A stretch of DNA of 64,000 bases from Histidinibacterium aquaticum. Lineage in GTDB: Bacteria > Pseudomonadota > Alphaproteobacteria > Rhodobacterales > Rhodobacteraceae. The stretch spans positions 124,001 through 188,000 of the forward strand of contig NZ_VYQE01000001.1 in NCBI RefSeq assembly GCF_008710275.1, given 5' to 3'. This document shows, in pieces, positions 1 through 14,357 of this stretch. Position numbers and translations under genes: made by a program. Numbering within the stretch: the stretch's first letter is position 1; each line of letters begins with the position of its first letter. The notes beneath the pieces are model-generated. The model was not told the DNA's origin. It did not search any database and worked only from the letters and a program-made list of their open reading frames with translations.

Positions 1-519
1 CCCATGGCCTTTACCTTTCACAGCATCGCCATCGGTCTGCGCGACCTGGGCATGACGCTCAATCCGCAGGCGGCGCACTACACGCTGCTGGGGCTCGAGA
101 CGCTCAGTCTGCGCATGAAGAAGCATGTCGAGAACGCTGAAATCGTTGCGAAATGGCTGGAAGGCCATCCTGCGGTCGAGGCGGTGACCTATGCCGGTCT
201 CGACAGCTCGCCCTACAAGTCGCGCATGGCGACGGTCTGCCCCAAGGGCGCGGGCGGACTTTTCACTTTCGCGATGAAGGACGGCTACGACGCCTGCGTG
301 AAGTTCGTGAACGCACTCAAGCTCTTCTCGCACGTCGCGAACCTGGGCGACACGCGCAGCCTTGTGATCCACTCGGCGTCGACCACGCACCGCCAGCTCA
401 CGCCCGAGCAGCAGGCGGCGGCGGGGGCGGCCCCGAACGTGGTGCGCCTCTCCATCGGCATCGAGGACAGCGACGACCTGATCGCGGACCTCGACCAGGC
501 GCTCAAGGCCGCGTCCTGA
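1..519 (+). CDS. metY: O-acetylhomoserine sulfhydrylase (MetY type), C-terminal part
   Basis: The reading frame is open from the first base, so the window begins inside the gene and only about the last 172 residues are present; full family members have about 430. The segment NLGDTRSLVIHSASTTH followed by RQLTPEQQ and VRLSIGIED is the typical end of the PLP-dependent Cys/Met metabolism family, in its MetY branch. Family members make homocysteine from O-acetylhomoserine and sulfide in the cytoplasm. The PLP-binding lysine lies upstream, outside the window. A cystathionine gamma-synthase or MetZ relative cannot be excluded from this fragment, but the spacing and wording of the C-terminal motifs fit MetY best. 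Confidence 0.85.
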   Translation, partial: PMAFTFHSIAIGLRDLGMTLNPQAAHYTLLGLETLSLRMKKHVENAEIVAKWLEGHPAVEAVTYAGLDSSPYKSRMATVCPKGAGGLFTFAMKDGYDACVKFVNALKLFSHVANLGDTRSLVIHSASTTHRQLTPEQQAAAGAAPNVVRLSIGIEDSDDLIADLDQALKAAS

Positions 520-525
520 GGGTGG

Positions 526-552
526 GCGGCGCGGCCAACCGAGCCGCGCCGC
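526..552. terminator. Hairpin between converging genes
   Basis: A perfect 10-bp inverted repeat (GCGGCGCGGC and its complement) with a 7-nt loop fills the 39-bp gap between metY and the SIMPL gene. It is very GC-rich but lacks a good T-run on either side, so it is a plausible bidirectional terminator rather than a certain one. Confidence 0.45.
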
Positions 553-558
553 ACACCT

Positions 559-1287
559 TTACTCGCCGGAGAGGGAATAGCTCAGCGAGACCTGCGCGCT
601 GATCGTCATCTCTCCGGCCGGGACCGGGACGGATTCCATCCGCGCGTCCATCATCATCGGCTGCGGTCCGCCCCCGCCGGTTTGACCTTCGGTCAGGAAC
701 ATCAGGTCGCCCAGCCTGACCCCCGCGGCCTCGGCGAAGACCTGCGCCTTGGCCTGAGCGTCGGCCACGGCCGCGCGCCGCGCCTCGGCCAGCGCCTCCG
801 ACCGGTCGGCGAGATCGAAGCTCACGCCGTCCACCCGGTTCGCGCCCTGCCGCACCACGGCGTCGAGCACCCCGCCCAGGTCGTCGAGGTCGCGCACGGT
901 GACGCTGAGCCCGATCTCGGCGGCAAAGCCGGTGACCCGCATCCCCTCGCGGGATTCGTAGGAGCTCAGGATCGGATCGACCCGCAGCGTCCCGGTCGAG
1001 ATGTCGGCATCCGCGACCCCGGCCTGCGAGAGCGCCGAGAGCACGGCCTCCGTGCCCGCGGACATCCGGTCGACGGCCTCCTCGGCGGTCTCGGCCTCTA
1101 CCCGTACGCCCAGCCGGACCACGGCCATGTCGGGCTTCACGTTGACCTCGCCCTGCCCGGTCACCTGCAGCGCCGGGGGCTCCACCACCTGCGCCGCGGC
1201 AGGCCCCGCGAGCAGGACCGTCGTCGCCAGCGCCGCGCAGGCGGCGCGCGTTGCGTTTACCAAATCTTTACCTCGTCTCGACAGCAT
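559..1287 (-). CDS. SIMPL domain-containing (DUF541) periplasmic protein
   Basis: The protein has 242 residues. It begins with a signal peptide (MLSRRGKDLVNATRA, then a hydrophobic stretch ending AGPAAAQ), followed by one SIMPL/DUF541 domain that opens with LQVTGQGEVNVKPDMAVV and ends with AQVSLSYSL. Members of the family are periplasmic or outer-membrane-associated proteins of poorly known role; BP26 of Brucella is the best-known relative and forms ring-like oligomers. The start at 1287 is chosen because AAGGAGGGCGTG lies directly before the ATG and the signal peptide follows at once; a longer frame back to 1362 has neither. It converges on metY, and its 5' side faces the next plus-strand gene, so it has its own promoter. 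Confidence 0.8.
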   Translation of the reverse strand: MLSRRGKDLVNATRAACAALATTVLLAGPAAAQVVEPPALQVTGQGEVNVKPDMAVVRLGVRVEAETAEEAVDRMSAGTEAVLSALSQAGVADADISTGTLRVDPILSSYESREGMRVTGFAAEIGLSVTVRDLDDLGGVLDAVVRQGANRVDGVSFDLADRSEALAEARRAAVADAQAKAQVFAEAAGVRLGDLMFLTEGQTGGGGPQPMMMDARMESVPVPAGEMTISAQVSLSYSLSGE

Positions 1288-1461
1288 CACGCCCTCCTTA
1301 GGCACGCCGTTTCTTTCCGCTTCGCCACATGTGACGCACTCCGCCGGCTCTGCCTTGGTCATTCTTTGCCTCGGCTTTCATTGGGCGGAAAGCTGCTGTA
1401 GTTTCGCGCCGCTCGGCCGGCGCGCTTGCACCGATCCGACCACCTGCTAGAGCGAGATCGA

Positions 1462-5631
<4,170 letters not shown>

Positions 5632-5729
5632 GGCCGGCGCGGCTCACTTTTTCGCCATCGCCCCGCCACGGCCCGCGCGGGTGACGCCGGGAGATTGCCA
5701 AGGCCCCGGCCCCCTGCGATACCCTTGGT

Positions 5730-7649
5730 ATGCAAGAATTCCTGCTGACAGCCACGATCTATCTCGGTGCCGCCGTGATCGCCGTGCCCTTCGCGGCGCG
5801 GCTCGGTCTTGGCTCGGTTCTGGGCTACCTGCTGGCCGGGATCGCCATCGGCTTCATCCCGACCGTGGGGTCGAACACGCAGGAGCTTCAGCACTTCGCC
5901 GAGTTCGGCGTGGTCGTCATGCTCTTTCTCATCGGGCTGGAGCTTGAGCCCCGCGCTCTATGGGACATGCGCGACCGGCTGATCGGCATGGGCGGGCTGC
6001 AGATCACCGTCACCACCGGCCTCATCATGGCGGGCGCGATGGCGCTCGGGCAGCCCTGGCCCACCGCCCTGGCCATCGGACTGATCTTCGCGCTCTCGTC
6101 CACCGCCATCGTGCTGCAGACGCTCTCGGAGAAGGGCCTGACCCATACCTCCGGCGGGCGGTCCACCTTCTCGGTGCTGCTGACGCAGGATATCGCGGTC
6201 ATCCCGATGCTCGCCCTGATGCCGCTTCTGGCGGTGCGCCACTCCGTGCAGGTCAACGAAAACGGCACGATCATGCGGAACGGGGAGGGACACGGAGCGG
6301 GCGGCGAAGAACACGCCGTGAGCCTGGTGGAGGGCCTGCCCGCCTGGGGCGTGACGCTGGTCACCCTCGGCGCGGTCGCCGCCGTCATCCTCGCCGGGGT
6401 CTACCTGACGCGGCCGGTCTTCCGCTACATCCACCAGGCGCGCCTGCGCGAGATGTACACCGCCCTCGCCCTGCTCATGGTGACCTCGATCGCAGTCCTG
6501 ATGCAGATGGTCGGCCTCTCTCCCGCGCTCGGCACCTTCCTCGCGGGCGTCGTGCTCGCGAACACCGAGTTCCGGCACGAGCTCGAGTCCGACCTCGAGC
6601 CCTTCAAGGGGCTGCTCCTCGGCCTCTTCTTCATCACCGTCGGCGCGGGCATCGACTTCGAGCTGCTCTTCTCGCGGCCCTTCGCGCTCTTCGGACTCGC
6701 GATGGGCGTGATCGCGGTGAAGGGGCTCGTCCTCTACGGTCTGGCGCGCATGTTCCGCCTCAAGGGCCGGGACCGGTGGCTCTTCACGCTTGGGCTGGCG
6801 CAGGCCGGTGAATTCGGCTTCGTGCTGATCGCCTTCTCGCTGACCCAGCAGGTGCTCAGCCCGCGGCTGGGCGCGACGCTGCTGCTGATCGTGGCGCTGA
6901 CCATGCTGCTCACGCCGCTGCTCTTCATCCTCTACGAGTGGCTGGCGAAGCGGATGGAGGCGGCGGCGCAGGACCAGCCCGCCGACGAGATCGACGAGCA
7001 GGGACAGGTCATCATCGCCGGGATCGGGCGCTTCGGGCAGGTCGTGAACCGCCTCGTGCAGTCGGCGGGCTTCTCGACCGTCGTGCTCGACAACAACCTC
7101 GCCACCGTCCAGACCATGCGAAAGTTCGGCTACAAGGGCTTCTTCGGGGATCCGACCCGGCCCGACCTGCTGCACTCGGCGGGGTTCGACGACGCGAAGG
7201 TGCTCGTCGTGGCGCTCGACGACCGTGCGGCGGCCACGCGGCTCGTCCGCTATGCCCGCAGCGCCCGGCCCGACATCCACATCGTCGCCCGCGCCCGCGA
7301 CCGGATCCACGTCTATGAGCTTTATCAGGCCGGGGCGGATGACATCGTGCGGGAGCTCTTCGACAGCTCTCTGAGGGCAGGTCGCTATGCGCTGGAAAAG
7401 CTCGGCCTGACCGAGTTCGAGGCCAACGAGGCCGAGCTCTACTTCTACCACCACGACCGCTCGGCCCTGCGCACGCTGGCCGAGCTCTGGAAGCCCGGCG
7501 TGCCGGTCAGCCAGAACCCCGAATACGTCGCCCGGTCGCGCGAGCTGGCGAAGGACCTCGAGACGGCCCTTGCCGGAAATTTCGACGTCGAGGAAGTGCG
7601 GCTCGACCAGAACCGACACGGCGTGGCGGGCGGCCGCAACAAGGGCTGA
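5730..7649 (+). CDS. CPA2-family K+/H+ antiporter with RCK domain (KefB/KefC-like)
   Basis: The protein has 639 residues. The first about 400 form the multi-helix Na+/H+-exchanger fold, with FGVVVMLFLIGLELEP and the conserved FALSSTAIV and LTQDIAVIP segments. The C-terminal cytoplasmic part is an RCK/TrkA-N domain starting near residue 425 with the nucleotide-binding glycines of GIGRFGQVV. KefB and KefC are glutathione-gated potassium efflux systems that acidify the cytoplasm during electrophile stress; whether this one is gated by glutathione cannot be told from sequence. No KefF/KefG ancillary subunit lies next to it. A His/Glu-rich periplasmic or cytoplasmic loop (GEGHGAGGEEH, near residue 195) is a local peculiarity. 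The gene stands alone, 98 bp after the repeat protein and converging on cobT. Confidence 0.88.
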   Translation: MQEFLLTATIYLGAAVIAVPFAARLGLGSVLGYLLAGIAIGFIPTVGSNTQELQHFAEFGVVVMLFLIGLELEPRALWDMRDRLIGMGGLQITVTTGLIMAGAMALGQPWPTALAIGLIFALSSTAIVLQTLSEKGLTHTSGGRSTFSVLLTQDIAVIPMLALMPLLAVRHSVQVNENGTIMRNGEGHGAGGEEHAVSLVEGLPAWGVTLVTLGAVAAVILAGVYLTRPVFRYIHQARLREMYTALALLMVTSIAVLMQMVGLSPALGTFLAGVVLANTEFRHELESDLEPFKGLLLGLFFITVGAGIDFELLFSRPFALFGLAMGVIAVKGLVLYGLARMFRLKGRDRWLFTLGLAQAGEFGFVLIAFSLTQQVLSPRLGATLLLIVALTMLLTPLLFILYEWLAKRMEAAAQDQPADEIDEQGQVIIAGIGRFGQVVNRLVQSAGFSTVVLDNNLATVQTMRKFGYKGFFGDPTRPDLLHSAGFDDAKVLVVALDDRAAATRLVRYARSARPDIHIVARARDRIHVYELYQAGADDIVRELFDSSLRAGRYALEKLGLTEFEANEAELYFYHHDRSALRTLAELWKPGVPVSQNPEYVARSRELAKDLETALAGNFDVEEVRLDQNRHGVAGGRNKG

Positions 7650-7651
7650 GG

Positions 7652-8668
7652 TCAGCCGCCGGAAACACCGGCCTCGGCGAAGGTCGCCATGCCGGAATGG
7701 CAGGCGACGGCGGCCTTGAGAATGCCGAGCGCCACCGCGGCGCCCGAGCCCTCGCCCAGACGCAATCCCAGGTCGAGTAGAGGCTCCTTGCCGAGTTGCT
7801 CTAGCAGCCGCCCGTGCGCGCCCTCGGCCGAGAGGTGACCGGCGACGACGTGATCGAGCGCGCCCGGCGCCGCGCGATGCAGGACGGCCGCCGCGGCGCT
7901 GGCGATGAAACCGTCCAGGATCACGGGGATGCGCTGCGCCCGGGCCGAGGCGATGGCGCCCGCCATGGCGGCGAGCTCCCGCCCGCCCAGACGGCGCAGC
8001 ACCTCGAGCGGATCGGAGAGCGCCCCCGAGTGGAACGCGAGCCCGGCGTCGATCACCTCGGCCTTGCGGGCGAGCCCGGCCTCGTCGACCCCGGTCCCCC
8101 GGCCCGCCCAGTCGGCCCCGGTGCCGCCGAAGAGTCCGGCGGCGAGGGCGGCGGCGGCGGTCGTGTTGCCGATGCCCATCTCGCCCGCGATGACCACGTC
8201 GGCCTCTTCGCTCACGGCGTTCCACCCGGCGGCGAAGGCCCCGGCGCAGTCGGCCTCGCTCATCGCGGGGCCCTCGGTGAAGTCCGCCGTGGGCCTGTCG
8301 AGCTCCAGCGCCGTGACCGACATCTCGGCCCCGAAGGCCCGGGCGAGCTGGTTGATCGCGGCGCCGCCCGCTTCGAAGTTGCCGACCATCTGGGCGGTGA
8401 CCTCCGCGGGGAAGGCCGAGACGCCTCGGGCGGTCACGCCGTGGTTTCCGGCGAAGACTACGATCTGGGGATTCTCGATCACCGGCCGGTCGGTGCCGCG
8501 CCAGCCGGCATACCAGATCGCGAGGTCCTCGAGCCGCCCCAAGGAGCCCGGAGGCTTGGTCAGCTGGCCGTTACGCTCTTCCGCCCCGGCACGGGCCGCG
8601 GCGTCGGGGGCGGGCATCGCGTCGAGCCGCGCGCGGATGTCGTCGAGGACGGAGAAGAGAACGGTCAT
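7652..8668 (-). CDS. cobT: Nicotinate-nucleotide-dimethylbenzimidazole phosphoribosyltransferase
   Basis: CobT transfers the phosphoribosyl group of nicotinate mononucleotide to 5,6-dimethylbenzimidazole, making alpha-ribazole phosphate for the lower loop of cobalamin. The 338-residue product has the family length and its signatures: [15 protein letters not shown] near the N-terminus, VVFAGNHGV and, in the middle, [13 protein letters not shown]. The ATG at 8668 is preferred to a TTG six codons upstream because the conserved sequence begins just after it and GAGG precedes it. It is divergent from cobS with only 84 bp between the two starts, so both promoters must sit in that gap; the gap is too short for a cobalamin riboswitch. 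Confidence 0.93.
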   Translation of the reverse strand: MTVLFSVLDDIRARLDAMPAPDAAARAGAEERNGQLTKPPGSLGRLEDLAIWYAGWRGTDRPVIENPQIVVFAGNHGVTARGVSAFPAEVTAQMVGNFEAGGAAINQLARAFGAEMSVTALELDRPTADFTEGPAMSEADCAGAFAAGWNAVSEEADVVIAGEMGIGNTTAAAALAAGLFGGTGADWAGRGTGVDEAGLARKAEVIDAGLAFHSGALSDPLEVLRRLGGRELAAMAGAIASARAQRIPVILDGFIASAAAAVLHRAAPGALDHVVAGHLSAEGAHGRLLEQLGKEPLLDLGLRLGEGSGAAVALGILKAAVACHSGMATFAEAGVSGG

Positions 8669-8752
8669 CGGGGGGCCTCGTTGCAAAGTGCTTGTCTCCT
8701 CTCTAACGGATGACGCGGGGGCGGACAGCCCCGGCGAGGCGGATCGGGGCGC

Positions 8753-9505
8753 ATGAGCGACAAGGGCCTGTTTTCACCCGGCGATCCCGGCGCGGCTTTG
8801 GCGCTGCTGACGCGGCTGCCAGCGCCGGGGGCCGATCATGCGCGCGGCGCCCGCGCCGCCTGGGCCTGGCCATTGGCCGGGCTGGCCGTGGGAGTGCTCG
8901 CCGGACTGGCGGCGGAGATCGGAGGCTGGCTCGGCCTTCCACCGGCCGTGGTGGCGGGCGTGGCGCTCACGGCGATGGCCCTGGCGACGGGCGGACTGCA
9001 CCAGGACGGGCTGTCGGACACGGCGGACGGGCTCTGGGGCGGCCATGACCGGGCGCGGCGGCTGGAGATCATGCGCGACAGCCGCGTCGGGAGCTACGGC
9101 GTGCTCGCACTCGTGCTGGTGCTCGGCATGCAGTGGGCCGCGCTCTCGGCGCTCGCGGCGGAGGGGGCGATCTGGCCCGCGCTGATCGTCGCCGCCATGG
9201 CGAGCCGGGCCTCCATGGCGGGCGTGATGGCCGCCCTGCCCCATGCTCGCGAGGACGGGCTCTCCCGCCTGACGGGACGGCCCTCCACGGCGACGGCGGG
9301 CGCGGCGGCGGTCCTCGCCTTCATCGCGGCGCTCGGTCTGACGCCCGGGGGCGCGATCCTGCTGGCGGTGCTCCTGCCCCTCGCGGCGGCGCTGGTGGCG
9401 ACCGCCGCCAAGGCCAAGATCGGCGGGCAGACCGGCGACGTCCTCGGCGCGACGCAGCAGGTGACGGAGCTGTTGGCGCTCGCGACCCTCGCCGCCCTGG
9501 TCTGA
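8753..9505 (+). CDS. cobS: Adenosylcobinamide-GDP ribazoletransferase
   Basis: CobS is the integral membrane enzyme that joins adenosylcobinamide-GDP to alpha-ribazole (phosphate), the last step of the nucleotide-loop assembly of cobalamin. The 250-residue product starts with LLTRLPAP, carries the hallmark [15 protein letters not shown] around residue 82 (acidic, Mg-binding), and has five or six hydrophobic helices. Its partner cobT lies just upstream and divergent, which supports a shared late-cobalamin function. It ends one base before the converging FG-GAP gene. Confidence 0.93.
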   Translation: MSDKGLFSPGDPGAALALLTRLPAPGADHARGARAAWAWPLAGLAVGVLAGLAAEIGGWLGLPPAVVAGVALTAMALATGGLHQDGLSDTADGLWGGHDRARRLEIMRDSRVGSYGVLALVLVLGMQWAALSALAAEGAIWPALIVAAMASRASMAGVMAALPHAREDGLSRLTGRPSTATAGAAAVLAFIAALGLTPGGAILLAVLLPLAAALVATAAKAKIGGQTGDVLGATQQVTELLALATLAALV

Positions 9506-9506
9506 G

Positions 9507-10225
9507 CTAGCTGCAGGCGAGCGCGGCGGCCATGTCTCCCGGCCCGCGGTAGGGGCCGAGGTCGCGCGTCGTGATCTGCTCCCGGTCGACGCGCGCGGCG
9601 ACCACGCGGGACCAGTCTCCGCTGGCCAGCACGATCTCCGGGCCCGCACCGCAATCGCGCAGGCCGCCCGAGATCTCGATCTCGCCGAACCGGTGGTTCG
9701 TGAGCCCCGGCGCCTCGGCCACGGGCGTGAGCCCCCCTTCACCGAACCGCCAGATGCGCAGCACCTTCGCCAGATGAGGCCGGTCGACGTAGGCCAGTTC
9801 CACGGCGCCGTCCCCGTCGAGATCGGCCACCGCCGCAGGAGCCAGCCATCGGAAGTGCTGGCCGATGAAGGGCGTGGCGGCGACGAGGCCCTCGGGACCG
9901 TAAATCGCGAGCCGCGCGCCCTGCTCGGCATCGCTCTCCACGACCACGGCCTCGCGCCGCCCGTCGCCGTCCACATCGACAAGACGCGGCGCGGTATCCT
10001 CGAAGACGCGCGTTTCGGGCAAGCGGATGAGCCGCCGGGTCGGCTCGCATCCCTCGCAGGGCCGGACGTCCAGCTCCAGCGCGCCCCACTCGCTCTCGTC
10101 ACCGAGGGCGCCGTGAGGGTAGCGGGTCGTGGGCTCGGCATAGCGCCCGCCCGTCACGTCGGCGGGTTGCGCGGCACAGACACCGGCCCAGAGCGCGAGG
10201 GCGAGCGTCAGGCCCGCCCCGCGCA

Positions 10226-10226
<1 letters not shown>
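9507..10226 (-). CDS. Secreted FG-GAP/VCBS-repeat protein
   Basis: The 239-residue product has a signal peptide (MRGAGLTLALALWAGVCAAQ) and two Asp-rich repeats of the FG-GAP/VCBS type, VDVDGDGRREAVVV and VADLDGDGAVELAYVD, which in related proteins bind Ca2+ in blades of a beta-propeller. Two Cys pairs (CEGC, and later Cys in LRDCG and ALACS) may form disulfides in the periplasm. The ATG overlaps the TGA of the ferredoxin gene as ATGA, which fixes the start and implies translational coupling. The partner or target is unknown; few repeats are present, so it is at most a partial propeller. Confidence 0.75.
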
Positions 10227-10582
<356 letters not shown>

Positions 10583-10656
10583 CTAGATCTCCCTCCGGGG
10601 TGCGGCAAGGCACGGCGCCGCTCGACAGGCCCGCGCGGCTGTGCTTCGTTTCGGAC

Positions 10657-11136
10657 ATGAGCCTGATGCCCCGCAAGATGACCCCGCTGCAATGGATCGA
10701 TATTCCGCCCGTCTGGCTCGCGGGGATGATCGTCCTCGTCTGGCTCACCCGCCGCCCCGGCTGGATCCTGCCCGAGGGCATGGAAGCCGCCATCGATATC
10801 CTGGGCTGGGTGCTGATCCTCGCGGGTCTCGCGCTGCTCGTGTTGGCGCTCGGCACCATGATGCGCCGGGGCACCTCGCCGGTGCCGCACCAAGAGGCCG
10901 AGGAACTCGTCACCTCGGGCGTCTTCCGGATCAGCCGCAACCCGATCTACCTCGGCGATACGCTGATCCTCACCGGGCTCATCTTTCTCTGGCTCTCGCC
11001 GCTCGCGCTGCCGCTGATCCCGATCTTCGTCTGGATCGTCACGCGCCGCTTCATCGAGCCCGAGGAAGAGGGCCTCGCCCGCAGCCATCCCGAGGCCTTC
11101 GAGGCCTACGCGGCCCGGACCCGCCGATGGCTCTGA
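10657..11136 (+). CDS. Isoprenylcysteine methyltransferase-family membrane methyltransferase
   Basis: The 159-residue protein has about four transmembrane helices and the ICMT/PEMT-type C-terminal signature SGVFRISRNPIYLGDTL followed by FIEPEEEGLA, which in the family forms the SAM and substrate site at the membrane face. The bacterial members methylate unknown lipid or protein substrates, so only the family can be named. Start candidates are 10657 (ATG, used here) and 10678 (ATG); neither has a strong ribosome-binding site. The gene is divergent from the ferredoxin and is followed by the pntA promoter region. Confidence 0.7.
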   Translation: MSLMPRKMTPLQWIDIPPVWLAGMIVLVWLTRRPGWILPEGMEAAIDILGWVLILAGLALLVLALGTMMRRGTSPVPHQEAEELVTSGVFRISRNPIYLGDTLILTGLIFLWLSPLALPLIPIFVWIVTRRFIEPEEEGLARSHPEAFEAYAARTRRWL

Positions 11137-11153
11137 CCGAGAATTGGGGTTGT

Positions 11154-11165
11154 GCAAACGTTTGC
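11154..11165. promoter_or_regulatory. PurR/LacI-type palindrome upstream of pntA
   Basis: GCAAACGTTTGC is a perfect 12-bp palindrome with the central CG typical of LacI-family operators; it equals the core of the E. coli PurR box. It sits about 80 bp before pntA. Which regulator binds in this organism is unknown. Confidence 0.45.
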
Positions 11166-11166
11166 T

Positions 11167-11216
11167 CAACTGATAAACCGACGTTGTTGAACTTTTCTGA
11201 GCGCTATTATCAGCTG
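11167..11216. promoter_or_regulatory. Inverted repeat in the pntA promoter region
   Basis: Two 10-bp arms, CAACTGATAA (11167-11176) and TTATCAGCTG (11207-11216), are complementary except at one position and are 30 bp apart. The stretch between them is AT-rich for this genome and could hold the promoter (TATTAT at 11205-11210). It could be a second operator pair or a leader hairpin. Confidence 0.35.
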
Positions 11217-11246
11217 TGATGTCACGTTGAAGTGAGGGGGATGCCC

Positions 11247-12821
11247 GTGAAGATCGGAGCACCGACAGAGATCATGCCAGGCGAGGCCCGGGTCGCGATG
11301 ACCCCCGCCTCGGCCAAGGAATTACAGAAACTCGGGCATGAATGCCTGGTCCAGTCGGGCGCCGGCGAACGGGCCGGCTTTCTCGACAGCGCCTACGAGG
11401 AGGCGGGCGTCGAGGTGGTCAAGGACGCGGACGCGCTCTGGCAGCAGGCCGAGATCGTCGCCAAGGTTCGCCCGCCGACCGAGGACGAAGCCGATCGCCT
11501 GCGCGAGGGCCAGCTGCTGATTTCCTTCTTCTGGCCCGCCCAGAACGAAGCCCTGATGGAGCGCGCCCGCGACAAGGGCGCCTCGGTCATCGCCATGGAC
11601 ATGGTGCCGCGGATCAGCCGCGCGCAGAAGATGGACGCGCTCTCCTCCACCGCCAACATCGCCGGCTACCGCGCGGTGATCGAGGCGGGCAGCCACTTCG
11701 GCCGCTTCTTCACCGGCCAGGTCACCGCCGCGGGCAAGGTCCCGCCGGCCAAGGTGCTCGTCGTGGGCGCCGGCGTCGCCGGGCTCGCCGCGATCGGCAC
11801 CTCGACCTCGCTGGGCGCGATCACCTACGCCTTCGACGTGCGGCCCGAGGTCGCCGAACAGATCGAATCCATGGGGGCCGAGTTCGTCTACCTCGACTTC
11901 GAGGAGGACCAGCAGGACGGCAGCTCGACCGGCGGTTACGCCGCGCCCTCCTCGCCCGAGTTCCAGGAGAAGCAGCTCGAGAAGTTCCGCGAGCTCGCGC
12001 CCGACATCGACATCGTCATCTGTACCGCCCTGATCCCGGGCCGCGACGCGCCGAAGCTCTGGACCAAGGACATGGTCGAGGCGATGAAGCCCGGCTCGGT
12101 GATCGTCGACCTCGCCGCAGAGCGCGGCGGCAACTGCGAACTGACGGTCAAGGACGAGAAGGTCGTCAGCGAGAACGGCGTCACCATCGTCGGCTACACC
12201 GACTTCCCCAGCCGGATGTCGACCCAGGCCTCGACGCTCTACGCGACCAATATCCGTCACCTCATGACCGACCTGACGCCCGAGAAGGACGGCAAGGTCG
12301 TGCACGACATGGAGGACGACGTCATCCGCGGCAGCACGGTGGTCCACCAGAAGGAGATCACCTACCCCCCGCCGCCGCCCAAGGTGCAGGCCATCGCGGC
12401 CCAGCCGAAGAAGGAAAAGCCGAAGGAGCTGACGCCAGAAGAGAAGCGCGCGCAGGAGGTCGCCGCCTTCAAGGCGCAGACCCGGAGCCAGGTCACGATG
12501 CTCGGCATCGGCGCGCTGGTGATCCTGCTGCTCGGCCTCGTGGCGCCGCCCTCCTTCATGCAGCACTTCATCGTTTTCGTGCTGGCCTGCTTCATCGGCT
12601 TCCAGGTCATCTGGAACGTCTCGCACTCGCTCCATACGCCGCTCATGGCCGTTACGAACGCCATCTCCGGCATCATCGTGCTCGGCGCGGTGCTGCAGAT
12701 CGGCTCGGGCAACTGGCTGGTGGTGATCCTCGGCGGCATCTCGGTGCTGATCGCGACCATCAACATCGTCGGCGGCTTCCAGGTCACGCGCCGGATGCTC
12801 GCCATGTTCCAGAAGTCCTGA
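11247..12821 (+). CDS. pntA: NAD(P) transhydrogenase, alpha subunit
   Basis: PntA carries the NAD(H)-binding domain I and the first part of the membrane domain of proton-translocating transhydrogenase, which drives NADPH formation from NADH with the proton gradient. The 524-residue product shows the Ala-dehydrogenase-like N-terminus ([17 protein letters not shown]), the Rossmann glycines in [13 protein letters not shown] near residue 175, and four C-terminal transmembrane helices after a Lys/Glu-rich linker (about 390-415). The GTG at 11247 is preferred: AGGGGG ends six bases before it, whereas it abuts the in-frame ATG at 11241. The conserved sequence starts at KIGAP. Transcribed with pntB, 13 bp downstream. 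Confidence 0.93.
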   Translation: MKIGAPTEIMPGEARVAMTPASAKELQKLGHECLVQSGAGERAGFLDSAYEEAGVEVVKDADALWQQAEIVAKVRPPTEDEADRLREGQLLISFFWPAQNEALMERARDKGASVIAMDMVPRISRAQKMDALSSTANIAGYRAVIEAGSHFGRFFTGQVTAAGKVPPAKVLVVGAGVAGLAAIGTSTSLGAITYAFDVRPEVAEQIESMGAEFVYLDFEEDQQDGSSTGGYAAPSSPEFQEKQLEKFRELAPDIDIVICTALIPGRDAPKLWTKDMVEAMKPGSVIVDLAAERGGNCELTVKDEKVVSENGVTIVGYTDFPSRMSTQASTLYATNIRHLMTDLTPEKDGKVVHDMEDDVIRGSTVVHQKEITYPPPPPKVQAIAAQPKKEKPKELTPEEKRAQEVAAFKAQTRSQVTMLGIGALVILLLGLVAPPSFMQHFIVFVLACFIGFQVIWNVSHSLHTPLMAVTNAISGIIVLGAVLQIGSGNWLVVILGGISVLIATINIVGGFQVTRRMLAMFQKS

Positions 12822-12834
12822 AGGAAGCGGCATA

Positions 12835-14289
12835 ATGTTCGGACAACAACTCGTCACCGCCGCCTCCATCGCGGCTTCGGTTCTCTTCATCCTCTCGCTC
12901 GGGGGGCTGAGGGACCAGGAATCGGCCAAGCGCGCCGTCTGGTACGGCATCGCGGGCATGGCCCTCGCGGTCTTCTTCACAATGTTCGGGCCGGGGATCG
13001 GCGGCTACTGGCTGATGATCCCGATGATCGCCGTGGGCGCCGTGATTGGCGCCGTGGTGGCCCAAAGGGTTCAGATGACGGAGATGCCGCAGCTCGTCGC
13101 GGCGCTTCACTCCTTCGTCGGCCTCGCGGCGGTCTTCGTCGGCATCAACGCCGAGATCGAGCGCCTTCGCGTTGCCGCCGAGATGGCCAGGCCCGCCTCG
13201 ACGCTCAACTTCTCGGCCTTCGCGGCGAAGGTCGCCGAAAAGACCCCGGCCGAGATCACCTTCCTGCAGATCGAGGTCGTTCTCGGCGTCTTCATCGGCG
13301 CGGTGACCTTCACCGGCTCGGTGATCGCCTTCGGCAAGCTCGCGGGCAAGGTCGACGGCAAGCCGAAGAAGCTGCCGGGCGGGCACATGCTCAACCTCGG
13401 TGCGGTCATCGCCTGTCTTCTGCTCGCGATCCTCTATTTCACCACCGAGAGCGGCGCGGTCTCGATCCTGTCGCTGCTGCTGATCGCGGCGCTGGCCTTC
13501 TTCGTGGGCTACCACCTGATCATGGGCATCGGCGGCGCCGACATGCCGGTCGTGGTCTCGATGCTGAACAGCTACTCCGGCTGGGCCGCGGCGGCGATCG
13601 GCTTCACCCTCTCCAACGACCTGCTCATCGTGACCGGCGCCCTGGTGGGCTCCTCGGGTGCGATCCTGAGCTACATCATGTGCAAGGCGATGAACCGTTC
13701 GTTCATCTCGGTCATCCTGGGCGGCTTCGGCGGCTCGACGGGACCCGCGGCCGAGGTCGAGGGCGAGATGGTCGCGACCTCCACCGACGAGGTGGCGAGC
13801 GCGCTGGACGAGGCCGACTCGGTGATCATCGTGCCCGGCTACGGCATGGCGGTCGCCCAGGCCCAGAACGCCGTGAGCGAGCTGACCAAGCGCCTGCGCG
13901 ACAAGGGCAAGGAGGTGCGCTTCGCCATCCACCCCGTCGCGGGCCGCCTGCCCGGCCACATGAACGTGCTGCTGGCCGAGGCCAAGGTGCCCTACGACAT
14001 CGTTCTCGAGATGGAGGAGATCAACGACGACTTCCCCGAGACCGACGTGGCGATCGTCATCGGCTCGAACGACATCGTGAACCCCGCGGCGCAGGACGAT
14101 CCCAACAGCCCCATTGCCGGCATGCCGGTGCTGGAGGTCTGGAAGGCCAAGCAGGTCTTCGTCTCCAAGCGCGGCCAGGGCACGGGCTACTCGGGCATCG
14201 AGAACCCGCTCTTCTTCAAGGACAACACGCGGATGCTCTACGGCGACGCGAAGAAGTCCTTGGACGAACTGCTCACCAAGATGAGCTGA
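12835..14289 (+). CDS. pntB: NAD(P) transhydrogenase, beta subunit
   Basis: PntB (484 residues) supplies the rest of the membrane proton channel and the NADP(H)-binding domain III. About eight or nine transmembrane helices cover residues 1-290, including [21 protein letters not shown], the conserved loop before the last helices. Domain III begins near residue 325 with [15 protein letters not shown], the NADP fingerprint, and contains [10 protein letters not shown]-like GSNDIVNP and the C-terminal [10 protein letters not shown] segment. It follows pntA closely and ends at a GC-rich hairpin, so the two form a two-gene operon providing NADPH for biosynthesis and glutathione reduction. Confidence 0.95.
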   Translation: MFGQQLVTAASIAASVLFILSLGGLRDQESAKRAVWYGIAGMALAVFFTMFGPGIGGYWLMIPMIAVGAVIGAVVAQRVQMTEMPQLVAALHSFVGLAAVFVGINAEIERLRVAAEMARPASTLNFSAFAAKVAEKTPAEITFLQIEVVLGVFIGAVTFTGSVIAFGKLAGKVDGKPKKLPGGHMLNLGAVIACLLLAILYFTTESGAVSILSLLLIAALAFFVGYHLIMGIGGADMPVVVSMLNSYSGWAAAAIGFTLSNDLLIVTGALVGSSGAILSYIMCKAMNRSFISVILGGFGGSTGPAAEVEGEMVATSTDEVASALDEADSVIIVPGYGMAVAQAQNAVSELTKRLRDKGKEVRFAIHPVAGRLPGHMNVLLAEAKVPYDIVLEMEEINDDFPETDVAIVIGSNDIVNPAAQDDPNSPIAGMPVLEVWKAKQVFVSKRGQGTGYSGIENPLFFKDNTRMLYGDAKKSLDELLTKMS

Positions 14290-14299
14290 TAGTACGGAC

Positions 14300-14320
14300 G
14301 GGCCGGCGCATCGCCGGCCC
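14300..14320 (+). terminator. Hairpin after pntB
   Basis: A 9-bp perfect stem (GGGCCGGCG and its complement) with a 3-nt loop starts 10 bases after the pntB stop. The following GCTCGCTTTC is only weakly T-rich, so termination strength is uncertain. Confidence 0.55.
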
Positions 14321-14357
14321 GCTCGCTTTCGGGGCCGCGCCGGTGTAGCGTGGTGTC

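Noticed and set aside
682-1450. Long plus-strand frames opposite the SIMPL gene and similar antisense frames along the window (for example 5958-8225, 11322-12980, 20040-22079, 57048-59669)
   Set aside because: They mirror real genes in high-GC DNA, are rich in Arg, His, Gly and Ala, and show no domain or start signals.
8669-8752. Cobalamin riboswitch between cobT and cobS
   Set aside because: The 84-bp divergent gap is far shorter than a cobalamin aptamer and shows no B12-box-like sequence.
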